Shown here: positions 42,966 through 51,634 of the stretch, piece by piece
Layout: the number at the start of each line of letters is the position of its first letter
Position numbering within the stretch: position 1 is the stretch's first letter
Assembly (NCBI RefSeq): GCF_016862095.1
Contig: NZ_BOMH01000001.1
Coordinates: forward strand, 62,001 to 126,000
Source of the DNA: Actinoplanes cyaneus
Lineage (GTDB): Bacteria; Actinomycetota; Actinomycetes; Mycobacteriales; Micromonosporaceae
Reading direction: 5' to 3'
DNA: 64,000 bases
Program-made: the position numbers and the translations under genes
Notes under the pieces: generated by a model
What the model saw: only the letters and a program-made list of their open reading frames with translations
Databases searched by the model: none
Told to the model about the DNA's origin: nothing

Positions 42966-43216
42966 CGGCGTTTCCCATTTACATTCTTCATTGCCTATCT
43001 CCGCCGGGGTACAGATCGTCGCTCCCGCGGGGACCCTTGCGGGCTTCGCAGGGCCGTGGCCGGCCCAGAACGCAAAGCCCGAAAGGGCGGCCTCCGCGGG
43101 TGGGCGCGGTCAACCCAAAGCACATTCGCCCGAGCCGGCCCCGACCCGCGCAAGTCCCGCCGGCACCACCACGCAACGCCGCCTGACGCACCCCGAGATC
43201 CAGCCCACCCCCGCAA

Positions 43217-43266
43217 GCTGGCCGTCAGGGGTGCTTCAGCACCCGGACACACACCTGAAGGCCAGC
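43217..43266. repeat. GCTGG/CCAGC intergenic palindrome, copy 8 (50 bp)
   Basis: Left arm GCTGGCCGTCAGGGGTGCT; the right arm reads as GCTGGCCTTCAGGTGTGTG on the other strand, about 16 pairs with three mismatches. An incomplete second copy (AGCTGGCCGCCAGAGGTGCT) follows. Confidence 0.65.
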
Positions 43267-43467
43267 CCACCCGGACCAGCTGGCCGCCAGAGGTGCTTCA
43301 GCGCACGGAGGCGGGGCCGAGGGCGAGCACCGGACGGAACGGGGCATCCGGGTGGGCGCGACGGTGTCACGGCGAAGTGGGGTCGGCTTGGGTGCGTTCG
43401 TGTGTTGCGGGGGCGGCCGCCTTCGGATGATGATGCCCCGACAAGATCAGCTGGGGCGAGGAGACGT

Positions 43468-44004
43468 ATGAGGAATCCGGTGCTCAGGGGCCGGACACGT
43501 GCTCTCCTGGCGGCCGTGACGGCGCTGGTGGTGGCCGGTGGGATCGCGGGCCGGAGCTACCTGCAGTGGCTCAGCATCCCGTATGAGCCGCTGCCCGCCA
43601 CGGGCGCCCCCGGTCCGGCCGTCTGCCCGCCGACCTGGCCGGGGAACCAGGTGACGAGGTCGGTGCGCGGTCCGCTCGTCGCCGACGATCCCCGGCTCGC
43701 GCTGCTCTGCCACTACCAGACCATTCTCGGCGAGCCCTGGCCCCTGGCCGCGACCTCGACGGCGACCGCGAACGCGCCGAAGGCCGCCCGGTATCTCAAC
43801 GACCTTCCCGAGGAGGACTCCACGGTCTGCCCCCTGTGGCAGCCGGCCGTCGAGTACGCCGTCGTGTTCGAGTACGCCGACCGGCAGCCCATGACCGTGA
43901 CGCTGGGCTGCATGATGAGCCGCGGCAACGTCACGAGAGTCGAGACCGACTCGCAGGAGATCGCGGACTTCTGGAACGTGACCTACAACCAGCTCCCGCG
44001 ATAG
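43468..44004 (+). CDS. Secreted or membrane-anchored protein of unknown function
   Basis: Protein of 178 aa. One N-terminal hydrophobic helix (ALLAAVTALVVAGGIAG) after RGRTR makes it a type II anchor or uncleaved signal. Four Cys are spread through the exported part (VCPPTWPG, LLCHYQ, VCPLW, LGCMM), suggesting two disulfides. ATG 43468 has GGAG upstream; a longer frame starts earlier but has no such site. It converges with the AsnB-like gene (7-bp gap). Function unknown. Confidence 0.75.
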   Translation: MRNPVLRGRTRALLAAVTALVVAGGIAGRSYLQWLSIPYEPLPATGAPGPAVCPPTWPGNQVTRSVRGPLVADDPRLALLCHYQTILGEPWPLAATSTATANAPKAARYLNDLPEEDSTVCPLWQPAVEYAVVFEYADRQPMTVTLGCMMSRGNVTRVETDSQEIADFWNVTYNQLPR

Positions 44005-44011
44005 GGGCACG

Positions 44012-45757
44012 TCAGGCGGGTGTTCCGGCGGCGAGCAGGTTGAGCAGGAAGGCGACGGTGGCCGGCTCCGGGTCGGTACGCCCGGCGAGGACGTCGTCGA
44101 GCCACTCGTCGCGCAGGAAGCCCGTGTCGCGCAGCGGGGTCGCGACGGAAGGCTCGGCTCGCAGGTGCGCGACCACCAGGGCGGACATCTCGGCGGCGCC
44201 GAGCTGGGGGCGGCCCTGACCACGGAGCTTCTGGCGGATCTTGCGGACGGCCTTCCGCGCGGTGACCCGGTAGGCGGCCGTGCGCGCGGCCAGACCGGGC
44301 TTGCCAAGACGGTTCGGGAGCAGGCCGGAGTCCAGCGGGACGGCTGCCAACGCCGGGTCCAGCAGGGTGATCAGGCGGCCGGTGAGCAGGCCGTTCCGCT
44401 TCTCCGACGGGCGGACGGCGTGGGCGAGCTGGATGAAGCGGCGGTCGAACATCGGGTTGACGAAGTGACGGTTGGCCGCGGCGACCGAGCCGTGCGCGCC
44501 GGACCAGCGCTGCATCCGCTGGTACAGGTAGAAGTGGTCGGTCGCGGCCAGCCACTCCGACGGGTAGCCCTCGAACGACTCGACGATGACCGACAGCGCG
44601 TCGGACCGCGCGGACGCGGCGAAGTCGGGAGCGAGCGCGTCCGGCGAGACGGCCTCGTTGGCGTAGAGACGCCAGGTCGCCAGCTTCTCGATGAGCCGGG
44701 GACCGGTCGTCGCGCCGCTGGGCTGGCCGAAGTAGTAGAAGCCGCGGCACGTCTCGCCGCCCAGACCGGAGAGCCGGTGACCCTGGTCCAGCCGCGACTC
44801 GGCGCGCAGCAGCGGGGCCAGCGCCAGTGGGCTGGCCATGCAGTCGAGGTCGCGCGCCGCCCGTACGGCCAGGTCGAAAGCCTCCGCGGGAGTGACAGCG
44901 GGGCCCTCGTCCATCCAGTGCACCTGGAGGTTCAGGCCGGTCAGGCCTGCCAGCCGGGTCGCGAAGCGGGAGTCCGTGCCGCCGTGCACGTCGAGTGTCA
45001 GCGCGGGCAGATCGCGCCGCAACTCGGCCGGGATCGCGGCGAGCAGCACGCGGGTGTCCTGACCGCCGGTCAGCTGGAGCACCGACCGCGGGTGGTCCCG
45101 CAGGTAGTTCTCGTGGAACTCGCGCATCAGGGCGGCCTGCTCGGCGGCGGCCTCCTCGACCGACGGCGGCGGGCCGTCGACGGCGAGGGACTCCTCGACA
45201 TACCGGTGCAGGGTGACCCGGCCCTGCTCGAGCACGGCGAGGGTGCCGGCCGGGACCTTCTGCACGCCGGCGAAGACGGTGCGCGACCCGACCTGCCACC
45301 CGACGAGACTCTGCACGGCGAGCGCCTGCCGGTCGAGGCCCGCGCCGGCCAGGGCGGCCAGGGCGAGCGCGCTGGTGGAGACGGCGGCGGCCCCGTCGCC
45401 CTGCCACCAGAAGAGCTGCTGGAAGCCGAGCCAGTCGGTGGTGGCGACCACGGAGACACCGTCGCTGTGGGCCGCGCCGAACGGCGGGACCAGCGCGGCC
45501 AGCAGCGACCCGTCCGCCTTGACGCCGTCGCGCAGCAGCACCGTGAGCGCCTCGGTGGAGACGTCACCGCCCCGGGTGCGGGCGGCCTTGCCGAGCCGGA
45601 CGGTGAACGAGCCGTCGTCGACCCGGTCGGCCTCGCCGGCGCCGCCCATCGCCACCCAGCCGGTCGCGGTGCGGGTGACGACCGGCTCCCCGGCGAGGAG
45701 GCCCAGGACGGTGGAGGCGGGAGCGAGCTCCCCGGAAACCGCGAGGAACGACCTCAC
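44012..45757 (-). CDS. Asparagine-synthase-related protein without the glutaminase Cys
   Basis: Protein of 581 aa resembling the AsnB C-terminal synthetase: PP-loop-like LQLTGGQDTRVLL near residue 230, then GLGGETCRG and NPMFDRRFIQLAHA. The N-terminal 200 residues have the place of a class II glutamine amidotransferase domain but begin MRSFLAVSG, with no catalytic Cys2. It may use free ammonia or another nucleophile, as in other AsnB-like enzymes of glycan clusters, or it may make an ester/amide bond by an adenylate. GTG 45757 lacks a strong Shine-Dalgarno and overlaps a 6-codon upstream ORF. Substrate unknown. Confidence 0.8.
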   Translation of the reverse strand: MRSFLAVSGELAPASTVLGLLAGEPVVTRTATGWVAMGGAGEADRVDDGSFTVRLGKAARTRGGDVSTEALTVLLRDGVKADGSLLAALVPPFGAAHSDGVSVVATTDWLGFQQLFWWQGDGAAAVSTSALALAALAGAGLDRQALAVQSLVGWQVGSRTVFAGVQKVPAGTLAVLEQGRVTLHRYVEESLAVDGPPPSVEEAAAEQAALMREFHENYLRDHPRSVLQLTGGQDTRVLLAAIPAELRRDLPALTLDVHGGTDSRFATRLAGLTGLNLQVHWMDEGPAVTPAEAFDLAVRAARDLDCMASPLALAPLLRAESRLDQGHRLSGLGGETCRGFYYFGQPSGATTGPRLIEKLATWRLYANEAVSPDALAPDFAASARSDALSVIVESFEGYPSEWLAATDHFYLYQRMQRWSGAHGSVAAANRHFVNPMFDRRFIQLAHAVRPSEKRNGLLTGRLITLLDPALAAVPLDSGLLPNRLGKPGLAARTAAYRVTARKAVRKIRQKLRGQGRPQLGAAEMSALVVAHLRAEPSVATPLRDTGFLRDEWLDDVLAGRTDPEPATVAFLLNLLAAGTPA

Positions 45758-45774
45758 CGCACAATTCCAATCAT
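45754..45774 (-). CDS. 6-codon leader ORF coupled to the AsnB-like gene
   Basis: ATG at 45774, preceded by AGGGTGAGG, reads M-I-G-I-V-R then TGA, which overlaps the GTG start of the AsnB-like gene. It could be a translational coupler or control peptide. Very short, so its reality is uncertain. Confidence 0.3.
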   Translation of the reverse strand: MIGIVR

Positions 45775-45888
45775 GTGCCTCACCCTAGTATCCACAGAGG
45801 CCGGTCAGAAAGCGCCGAGAGGGCAGCGGGATCCGACATTCGGCCTCCCTTTCCCGTACTGCCGAGTCGTTCTTCCGACGCTGTGGAA

Positions 45889-45915
45889 TTGACTTCCCGG
45901 CGCGTGGTCTAATCC
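45889..45915 (+). promoter_or_regulatory. Candidate promoter of the acyltransferase gene, possibly leaderless
   Basis: TTGACT at 45889 and TAATCC at 45910 are 15 bp apart (short) and the ATG at 45920 lies five bases after the second box, which would make the message leaderless. Weak evidence. Confidence 0.28.
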
Positions 45916-45919
45916 TTGG

Positions 45920-47173
45920 ATGCGGGCTCCTATCTGGACGCGGCGGACTGTCGACGCGGCCTTCTCCGGGCCGGATAACAGTTTCGGTTTCCTTCGCCTG
46001 TTGTTCGCCTTCGCCGTCCTGGTCTCCCATTCCCTGCCGCTGGGTTACGGCGAGCCGGATCCGGGTGGCGGGCTCTCGCACGGGCAGACCGGGCTCGGCG
46101 AGATCGGCATCCTCGGGTTCTTCACGATCTCCGGGTTCCTGATCACGCGCAGTGCCGGCCGGGTCCCGCTCCCCCGCTACCTGTGGCATCGCGGCCTGCG
46201 GATCCTGCCCGGGCTGTGGGTGTGCCTGATCGTGACGGCGTTGGTCTTCGCCCCGGTCGTCGCGCTGATCGAGCGCGGCAGCCTGACCGGGGTGTTCAGC
46301 GAGCCGGGTGGCCCGTTCGGCTACGTGGTGAACAACGCCGCGATCGCGATCCGGCAGTACGGGATCTCGGGACTTCTGCTCGACACGCCGTACGGCAAGC
46401 TGACCGGCTCGTCGGTTTTCGACGGCTCGCTGTGGAGCCTGCTGTACGAGGTGCTCTGCTACTTCATGGTCGCCGGGCTCGCGCTGATCGGCGTCCTCAA
46501 GCGCGCCCGATGGGTGGTCGCCGTGCTGGCGGGCGGCCTGTTCGCGCTGATCGTCCGCGACTTCGTGACGGCCCCGCACATCCCCGGCCCGCAGGGTGAT
46601 CACGGCCCGTTCCTGGGCATCGGCGGCCTCGACACGTACTCGCTGGTGTATCTGACGTACGTCTTCCTGCTCGGCGCCCTGTTCGAGGTGTACCGCAAGC
46701 GGATCGTCCTCAACGACCTCGGCGCGATCGTCGCCGCCGTGGTGCTGATCGCAAGCCTGCAGTTCGGCGGCTTCGACGTCGTCGGCTACCCGGCGTTCGC
46801 GTACCTGACGCTGTGGCTGGCGATCCGCCTGCCGAAGCCGTTCCGGCGGGTCGGCCGGCGCCACGACTACTCCTACGGCTTCTACATCTACGCGTTCCCG
46901 GTCCAGCAGCTGCTGGCGCTGTTCGGCGTGCCGGAGCTGGGCCTGTTCGCCTACGTCGTGCTCGCCAGCCTCGGCACGTTCGCGCTGGCCATCCCGTCGT
47001 GGCACCTCGTGGAGCGCCCCGCCATGTCACTCAAGCACTGGACGCCCCGTCAGCGCACCACCGCGGGCGACCAGGCATCCGGGACGAAGATCGACGGGGT
47101 GCCGGTGCCGTCCGCCGGGACGACCCAGACGTCGCTGGCCGAGGGGCCGCTGCCGGAGCGCGGCAGGCCGTAA
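45920..47173 (+). CDS. Acyltransferase-3 family membrane protein (OafA-like)
   Basis: Integral membrane O-acyltransferase of 417 aa with about ten helices. Family features: FGFLRLLFAFAVLVSHSLPL with the catalytic His, GFFTISGFLITRS, and RYLWHRGLRILPGLW. It transfers an acyl group, usually acetyl, to a surface polysaccharide or lipid. Its last 41 codons overlap, antisense, the 3' end of the gene at 47050-48069, and the final 40 residues are not conserved-looking. Confidence 0.9.
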   Translation: MRAPIWTRRTVDAAFSGPDNSFGFLRLLFAFAVLVSHSLPLGYGEPDPGGGLSHGQTGLGEIGILGFFTISGFLITRSAGRVPLPRYLWHRGLRILPGLWVCLIVTALVFAPVVALIERGSLTGVFSEPGGPFGYVVNNAAIAIRQYGISGLLLDTPYGKLTGSSVFDGSLWSLLYEVLCYFMVAGLALIGVLKRARWVVAVLAGGLFALIVRDFVTAPHIPGPQGDHGPFLGIGGLDTYSLVYLTYVFLLGALFEVYRKRIVLNDLGAIVAAVVLIASLQFGGFDVVGYPAFAYLTLWLAIRLPKPFRRVGRRHDYSYGFYIYAFPVQQLLALFGVPELGLFAYVVLASLGTFALAIPSWHLVERPAMSLKHWTPRQRTTAGDQASGTKIDGVPVPSAGTTQTSLAEGPLPERGRP

Positions 47174-48069
47174 AGGACCCGCTGGTCGTCGAGCCACTCG
47201 ATCTGGTCGTCGACGCTGTGCTTCTCGGTCAGCAGGGTGGACTTCCCGGTCGCGAGGTCGTGAACGGCGATCATCCACTGGCCTTCGGGCTGCCCGTTGC
47301 GGGTCTTGAAGGCGACCCGGGTGCCGTCCGGCGACAGCGACGGGCACTCCGCGTCCTCCCGCAGCGTGGTCAGCGCACGGTCGCGAAGGCTGCCGCGGAC
47401 GAGCCAGGTCTTGTCACCGGACGCGGCGGTCGCGTAGAAGTGGTCGCCGTCGCCGGCGAACGTGACGCCCCACAGGTTGCGGTTCTGCGCGGTGGTGCGC
47501 CTGCCGTCGACGTACAACGTGAAGTCGGTCTCGAGGTTGAGGCTCTTGCCCCCGGACGACGGGGTCACCAGCGTCTCGGTGGAGAAGTCGCCCGGCGAGG
47601 AGTAGGCGTGACCGGAGACGAACGTGGTGGTGGCCGCCCACGAGCCGTCCGGCGAGAGCCTGGTGCGGCTCGGCACGCCGTTGAGCGGCAGCGGGGCGCG
47701 CACCTCCCACCTCTGATTCAAGATCTCCGCTGTGTACGTCGTGACCAGGCTCGGCTTCGAGTACAGGCACACGGCCTCGTCGCGGTGGGCGTAGACCCGA
47801 TCGCAGGTGACCCCGGTGAACGCGCGCGGCCCGCCCGGGTTGTCGAGCGGCACCATCGCCACCTTGCCGTAGTCGTCGCCGATCGCCGTGCTGCGGAACA
47901 CCACATGCGGCTCGGCGGTCACCGTCGCCAGCTCGGCGACCGGCACGGGCGGCGCCGCGGCGACCTCGTCGGCCTTCTCCTGCCGCGTGTGCAGGATCGA
48001 CCAGAGGGTGCCGCCGACGGCCAGCACGAGCACGACGGCGAACGCCGCCAGTTTGGAACGCGGACTCAC
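47050..48069 (-). CDS. TolB/WD40-like beta-propeller protein, N-terminally anchored
   Basis: Protein of 339 aa. One N-terminal membrane helix (LAAFAVVLVLAVGGTLWSIL) follows positive residues, then an extracytoplasmic domain with repeated propeller-like turns (LSPDGSWAATTTF, LSPDGTRVAFKT, DGTGTPSIFV). It may take part in glycan assembly or sensing, but nothing shows its role. GTG 48069 overlaps the MFS stop by 4 bp. Its 3' end runs into the acyltransferase gene antisense by 124 bp. Confidence 0.78.
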   Translation of the reverse strand: MSPRSKLAAFAVVLVLAVGGTLWSILHTRQEKADEVAAAPPVPVAELATVTAEPHVVFRSTAIGDDYGKVAMVPLDNPGGPRAFTGVTCDRVYAHRDEAVCLYSKPSLVTTYTAEILNQRWEVRAPLPLNGVPSRTRLSPDGSWAATTTFVSGHAYSSPGDFSTETLVTPSSGGKSLNLETDFTLYVDGRRTTAQNRNLWGVTFAGDGDHFYATAASGDKTWLVRGSLRDRALTTLREDAECPSLSPDGTRVAFKTRNGQPEGQWMIAVHDLATGKSTLLTEKHSVDDQIEWLDDQRVLYGLPRSGSGPSASDVWVVPADGTGTPSIFVPDAWSPAVVR

Positions 48070-49283
48070 GTGTCGATGCCCTTCAGCAGCCACCCGGCCA
48101 CACCGATGCCGGCGACCAGGAAACCGGCCGCCAGGTAGAGCGCGTGCTGCGGCCCCAGCAGCTGCCACAGCCCGGCGAAGGACAGCGAGACGGCGAAGCG
48201 GGCGAGCACGACGACGGTCTGCGCGGCGGCGATGCCACTGCCCCGGGCGGCGGCCGGGACCCGTTTGCTGATCAGCGCGGGCAGCACGCCGTCGGTCGCC
48301 GCGTAGTACGCCCCGAGCAGGCCCAGCGCGACCAGCGTGGCGATCAGGCCACCGCTGGAACCACCCGCGACCAGGTAGGTGAGCAGCAGCGCGGCGTGCC
48401 CGCCGAGGAACACCCGGGCGCGCCCGACCCGGTCGGCGAGCCGCCCGAGCGGGATGGCCAGGGTCAGGTAGACGACGTTGGTCCCGACATACATCAGCGG
48501 GAACCAGCGGGCCGCGAACTCGCCGCTGTGCTGCAGCGACAGGTAGAGGAAGCCGTCGCTGACCGTGCACAGGCCGAGCAGCCCGGCCGCGAGCAGCGGC
48601 TTACGCAGTCGTGGGCTCGCCAGCTCGCGGAACAACCGCTTCGCGGCCAGGCCCCCGCCCGGCGTACGCAGATCCGGCACGAACAGCACCAGCATGGTCA
48701 CGCCGAGCAGCCCGAACGCGAACGACGCCACGAAGACCGACGAGTACCCACCGGGGACGAGCAGAAGCAGGCCGAACGCGGCGAGCGGGCCGAGCGCGGC
48801 GCCGATCGTGTCCAGGGTCCGGTGCACGCCGAACGCCCGGCCCAGCATCGACGGCTCGGACGCGTCGGCGATCAGCGCGTCCCGCGGGGCGGTGCGAAAA
48901 CCCTTGCCCAGACGGTCGGCGGTGATGACGCCGGTGATCGCGGCGAAGCTGTGCGCCGGGATCAGCGCGATGCGGCTGAGCGCGGAGATGCCGTAGCCGA
49001 ACGCCGCGACCCACTTGGGGCGGCTGGTGCGGTCGTTAAGGTAGCCGCCGAAGATCCGGACCAGGGCGCTGACACCCTGGTAGAGGCCGTCGACGACGCC
49101 GTACGCCAGCAGGCTCAGGCCGAGCTCGGCGGTCATGTAGAGCGGCAGGACGGCGGTCACCATCTCCGACGAGATGTCGGTGAGCAGGCTGACCACGCCG
49201 AGCAGGACGACCGTCGTGGCCACTCGCGCCTTGGGGCCGGCCGTCCCGTTCTTGCCCGGCCGGTCCCGGATGGTGATGTACAC
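48066..49283 (-). CDS. MFS transporter
   Basis: Membrane transporter of 405 aa with twelve predicted helices; N-terminal half has the MFS loop GYLNDRTSRPKWVAAFGYG and the second half GRLADRVGRARVFLGG. It resembles the DHA-type efflux subgroup. GTG 49283 starts two bases after the aminotransferase stop. In this cluster it could export a glycan precursor or be unrelated; MFS is not the usual flippase. Confidence 0.88.
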   Translation of the reverse strand: MYITIRDRPGKNGTAGPKARVATTVVLLGVVSLLTDISSEMVTAVLPLYMTAELGLSLLAYGVVDGLYQGVSALVRIFGGYLNDRTSRPKWVAAFGYGISALSRIALIPAHSFAAITGVITADRLGKGFRTAPRDALIADASEPSMLGRAFGVHRTLDTIGAALGPLAAFGLLLLVPGGYSSVFVASFAFGLLGVTMLVLFVPDLRTPGGGLAAKRLFRELASPRLRKPLLAAGLLGLCTVSDGFLYLSLQHSGEFAARWFPLMYVGTNVVYLTLAIPLGRLADRVGRARVFLGGHAALLLTYLVAGGSSGGLIATLVALGLLGAYYAATDGVLPALISKRVPAAARGSGIAAAQTVVVLARFAVSLSFAGLWQLLGPQHALYLAAGFLVAGIGVAGWLLKGIDT

Positions 49284-49285
49284 GC

Positions 49286-50395
49286 TCAGCTCTCCAAGGC
49301 CACTTTCAGCGCCCGCACGGTCTGCTCCTGCTGGTCGGCGGTGATCTGCGGGTAGAGCGGCAGCGACAGGATCTCGCCGGCTGCCTGCTCGGCGAGGGGG
49401 AAGCTGCCGGCCGGGTACTTCTCGTCGGCGAAGGCGGGCGTCAGGTGCAGAGGGTACGGGTAGTGGATGCCCGCGCCCACGCCCGCCTCGTGCAGCTTCG
49501 CCAGGACGGCGTCACGCCGCGACGGGCCGCCGGGGATGCGCACGACGTAGAGGTGCCAGACGTGCTCGTTGCCCTCCAGGGTGGCGGGCCGGACGACGTC
49601 CACGCCGGCGAGCAGCTCGTGGTAGCGGGCGGCGGCGGCGCGGCGCTGCTGGTTCCAGGTGCCGAGCCGGGCGAGCTTGGCCCGCAGGACGACGGCTTGC
49701 AGCGCGTCGAGGCGGGAGTTCACGCCGACCAGGTCGTGCCGGTACTTCTGGAGGCCGCCGTGGCTGCCCAGCGTCCGTACCGCAATCGCCTGATCGTGAT
49801 CGGGGGTGAGCACCGCGCCGGCGTCACCGTAGGCGCCCAGGTTCTTGCCCGGGTAGAAGCTGGTCGCGGCGATGCCGTCGGCACCCGCGGCCCGGCCGTG
49901 GCGCAGCGCTCCCTGGGCCTGGGCGGCGTCCTCGACGACAGCGACGCCGGTGTCCGCCAGTGCCTCGCGCAGGCGAGGAGCGTCGGCGAGCTGCCCGTAG
50001 AGGTGCACCGGCACGACGGCCTTCGTCCTCGGGCCGACCGCCGCGAGCATCCTGTCGACGTCCACCAGGTAGGTGGCCGGATCGATGTCGGCCAGCACGA
50101 CGCGTGCGCCGATCCGGGCGACCGGCTCGGCCGTGCCGACGAACGTGTTCGCCGGGACGACGACCTCGTCGCCCGGCCCGACCCCGGCCGCGCGCAGGGC
50201 CAGCTCGACCGCGTCGGTGCCGTTCGCGACGCCGACGACGTGCGCCACGCCGGAGAAGTCGGCGAACTCGCGCTCGAACGCCGAGACCTCGGGACCGCCG
50301 ACGAACCCGGTGGTGGCCAGCACCCGTTTGAAGCCGGCGTCGACCTCCTCGGCGACCTCGGCGTGGGCGGCTTGCAGATCGACGAGCGGAATCAT
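49286..50395 (-). CDS. DegT/DnrJ/EryC1-family sugar aminotransferase, WbpE-like
   Basis: PLP enzyme of 369 aa. PLP Lys184 is in TSFYPGKNLGAYGDAG; ANTFVGTAEPVARIGA, VEDAAQAQGA and HYPYPLHLTPAF are typical of the WbpE/QdtB/DesV type that aminates C3 of keto-sugar nucleotides. ATG 50395. First gene of a three-gene minus operon with the MFS transporter and the propeller protein, divergent from the E1 alpha gene. Confidence 0.92.
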   Translation of the reverse strand: MIPLVDLQAAHAEVAEEVDAGFKRVLATTGFVGGPEVSAFEREFADFSGVAHVVGVANGTDAVELALRAAGVGPGDEVVVPANTFVGTAEPVARIGARVVLADIDPATYLVDVDRMLAAVGPRTKAVVPVHLYGQLADAPRLREALADTGVAVVEDAAQAQGALRHGRAAGADGIAATSFYPGKNLGAYGDAGAVLTPDHDQAIAVRTLGSHGGLQKYRHDLVGVNSRLDALQAVVLRAKLARLGTWNQQRRAAAARYHELLAGVDVVRPATLEGNEHVWHLYVVRIPGGPSRRDAVLAKLHEAGVGAGIHYPYPLHLTPAFADEKYPAGSFPLAEQAAGEILSLPLYPQITADQQEQTVRALKVALES

Positions 50396-50704
50396 GTCGG
50401 GTGCGCTCCGGAGTTGAGGGGTCTGGAGTGGACGGACGCTACTACCGGGGCGACCCCTGCGGCAGTGCTGTGACGGCTATCCGGCAGGCCGGTCTTCGTC
50501 ACGGTACGTCGTCGCCGGCTCGTCTACTGTAGTCAGCGCCGCACGCGGGCCGGTGCCATCCGTTGGGTGCGGCGGACCGGCCGTTCGGCTCGTATTCGAC
50601 GATCCCCGTCGGCTCCACGATGGCTGAAGGTGTCTGCAATGGAGGACGCGCCGTCGGTAGGGTCGGGCCCGTTGGGATCACGCCCTCGGGGAGGAATCAT
50701 CTTG
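50396..50704. other. Divergent intergenic region
   Basis: The 309 bp between the aminotransferase and the E1 alpha gene must hold promoters for both operons. I see a short palindrome CTACTGTAG near 50526 and GGGGAGGAATC before the E1 alpha ATG, but no confident -35/-10 pair. Confidence 0.4.
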
Positions 50705-51634
50705 ATGTCGACGGCGCTCGCGCCGGCGCGCACCGACGAGCGGCTCACCGGTGTTCCCGGCGAACCGCTCGATCACCGGCGCTACCGGCGGATGCGGTTC
50801 ATCCGGCGCTTCGAGGAGACGCTGCTCCAGCTCTTCGAGGAGGGTGCGTTGAACGGGACCACGCACGCCTGCATCGGGCAGGAGGCGGACGCCGTCGCCG
50901 TCACCGAGCACCTCACCGAGGGCGACCACATCTTCAGCAACCACCGCTGCCACGGGCACTACCTGGCGCACTCCGGCGACGCGCTGGGGCTGATGGCCGA
51001 GATCATGGGCAAGGAGGCCGGCGTCTGCCGCGGCCTGGGCGGCAGCCAGCACATCTGCGCGCCCGGCTTCAAGTCCAACGGCGTGCAGGGCGGCATCGTG
51101 CCGAACGCGGCCGGCATCGCCCTGGCCAACCAGCTCTCCGGCAACGATGCGGTCAGCGTCGTCTTCATCGGCGACGGGACGCTCGGCGAGGGCGTGGTCT
51201 ACGAGACGCTGAACATGGCCTCGCTGTGGAAGCTGCCGTTGCTGGTCGTCTGCGAGGACAACCGGTGGGCGCAGAGCACGCCGATCGCCGCCAACATGGC
51301 CGGCTCGTTCCCGGGCCGGTTCTCCGCGTTCGGCGTCCCGGTCCGTTCCGTCGACTCCACCGACGTGGCCGAGATCAGTCAGGCCGCCGGTCAGGAGATC
51401 GCCGCGGTGCGCGCCGGTGAGGGGCCGCGGGTGCTGCTGATCCACACGTACCGGCTGTGCCACCACTCGAAGAGCGACGACGAGCGCCCGGAGCAGGAGA
51501 TCGCCGAACGCTGGCTCGTCGAGCCGCTCGTGGTGCACGGCCGGCGGCTCTCCGACTCCGACCGGCTGCGGATCGACGACGAGGTGGAGACCGCGCTGGG
51601 CGAGGTCGTGGCGACGGCGAGGGCCCTGCCGTGA
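50705..51634 (+). CDS. 2-oxo acid dehydrogenase E1, alpha subunit (TPP-dependent)
   Basis: TPP enzyme subunit of 309 aa that decarboxylates a 2-oxo acid. The TPP motif reads GDGTLGEGVVYETLNMASLWKLPLLVVCEDN (split: GDG near residue 158, N near 188). HACIGQEADAVAVTEHL and FSNHRCHGHYLAHSG are conserved in PDH/AcoA alpha chains. ATG 50705 has GGAGGA upstream (TTG 50702 is possible). It overlaps the beta subunit by 4 bp. The acid used cannot be told. Confidence 0.9.
   Translation: MSTALAPARTDERLTGVPGEPLDHRRYRRMRFIRRFEETLLQLFEEGALNGTTHACIGQEADAVAVTEHLTEGDHIFSNHRCHGHYLAHSGDALGLMAEIMGKEAGVCRGLGGSQHICAPGFKSNGVQGGIVPNAAGIALANQLSGNDAVSVVFIGDGTLGEGVVYETLNMASLWKLPLLVVCEDNRWAQSTPIAANMAGSFPGRFSAFGVPVRSVDSTDVAEISQAAGQEIAAVRAGEGPRVLLIHTYRLCHHSKSDDERPEQEIAERWLVEPLVVHGRRLSDSDRLRIDDEVETALGEVVATARALP

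Larger units (their letters stand above)
42918..43467. other. Intergenic region with a palindrome; no secure gene
   Basis: This 550-bp gap follows the aminotransferase gene. It contains a hairpin at 42934-42965 and palindrome copy 8 at 43217-43266, plus a half-copy near 43279. Long open frames run through it on the plus strand but have no recognisable features and odd composition. Confidence 0.5.

Noticed and set aside
43056..43430. Open frame of about 124 codons in the gap after the aminotransferase gene
   Set aside because: Composition is Pro/Arg-rich, the region contains a palindrome, and no start site or family match is evident.
50567..50704. Upstream extension of the E1 alpha protein by 46 residues
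   Set aside because: Arg/Ser/Pro-rich, no ribosome site, and the family start fits ATG 50705 with GGAGGA upstream.
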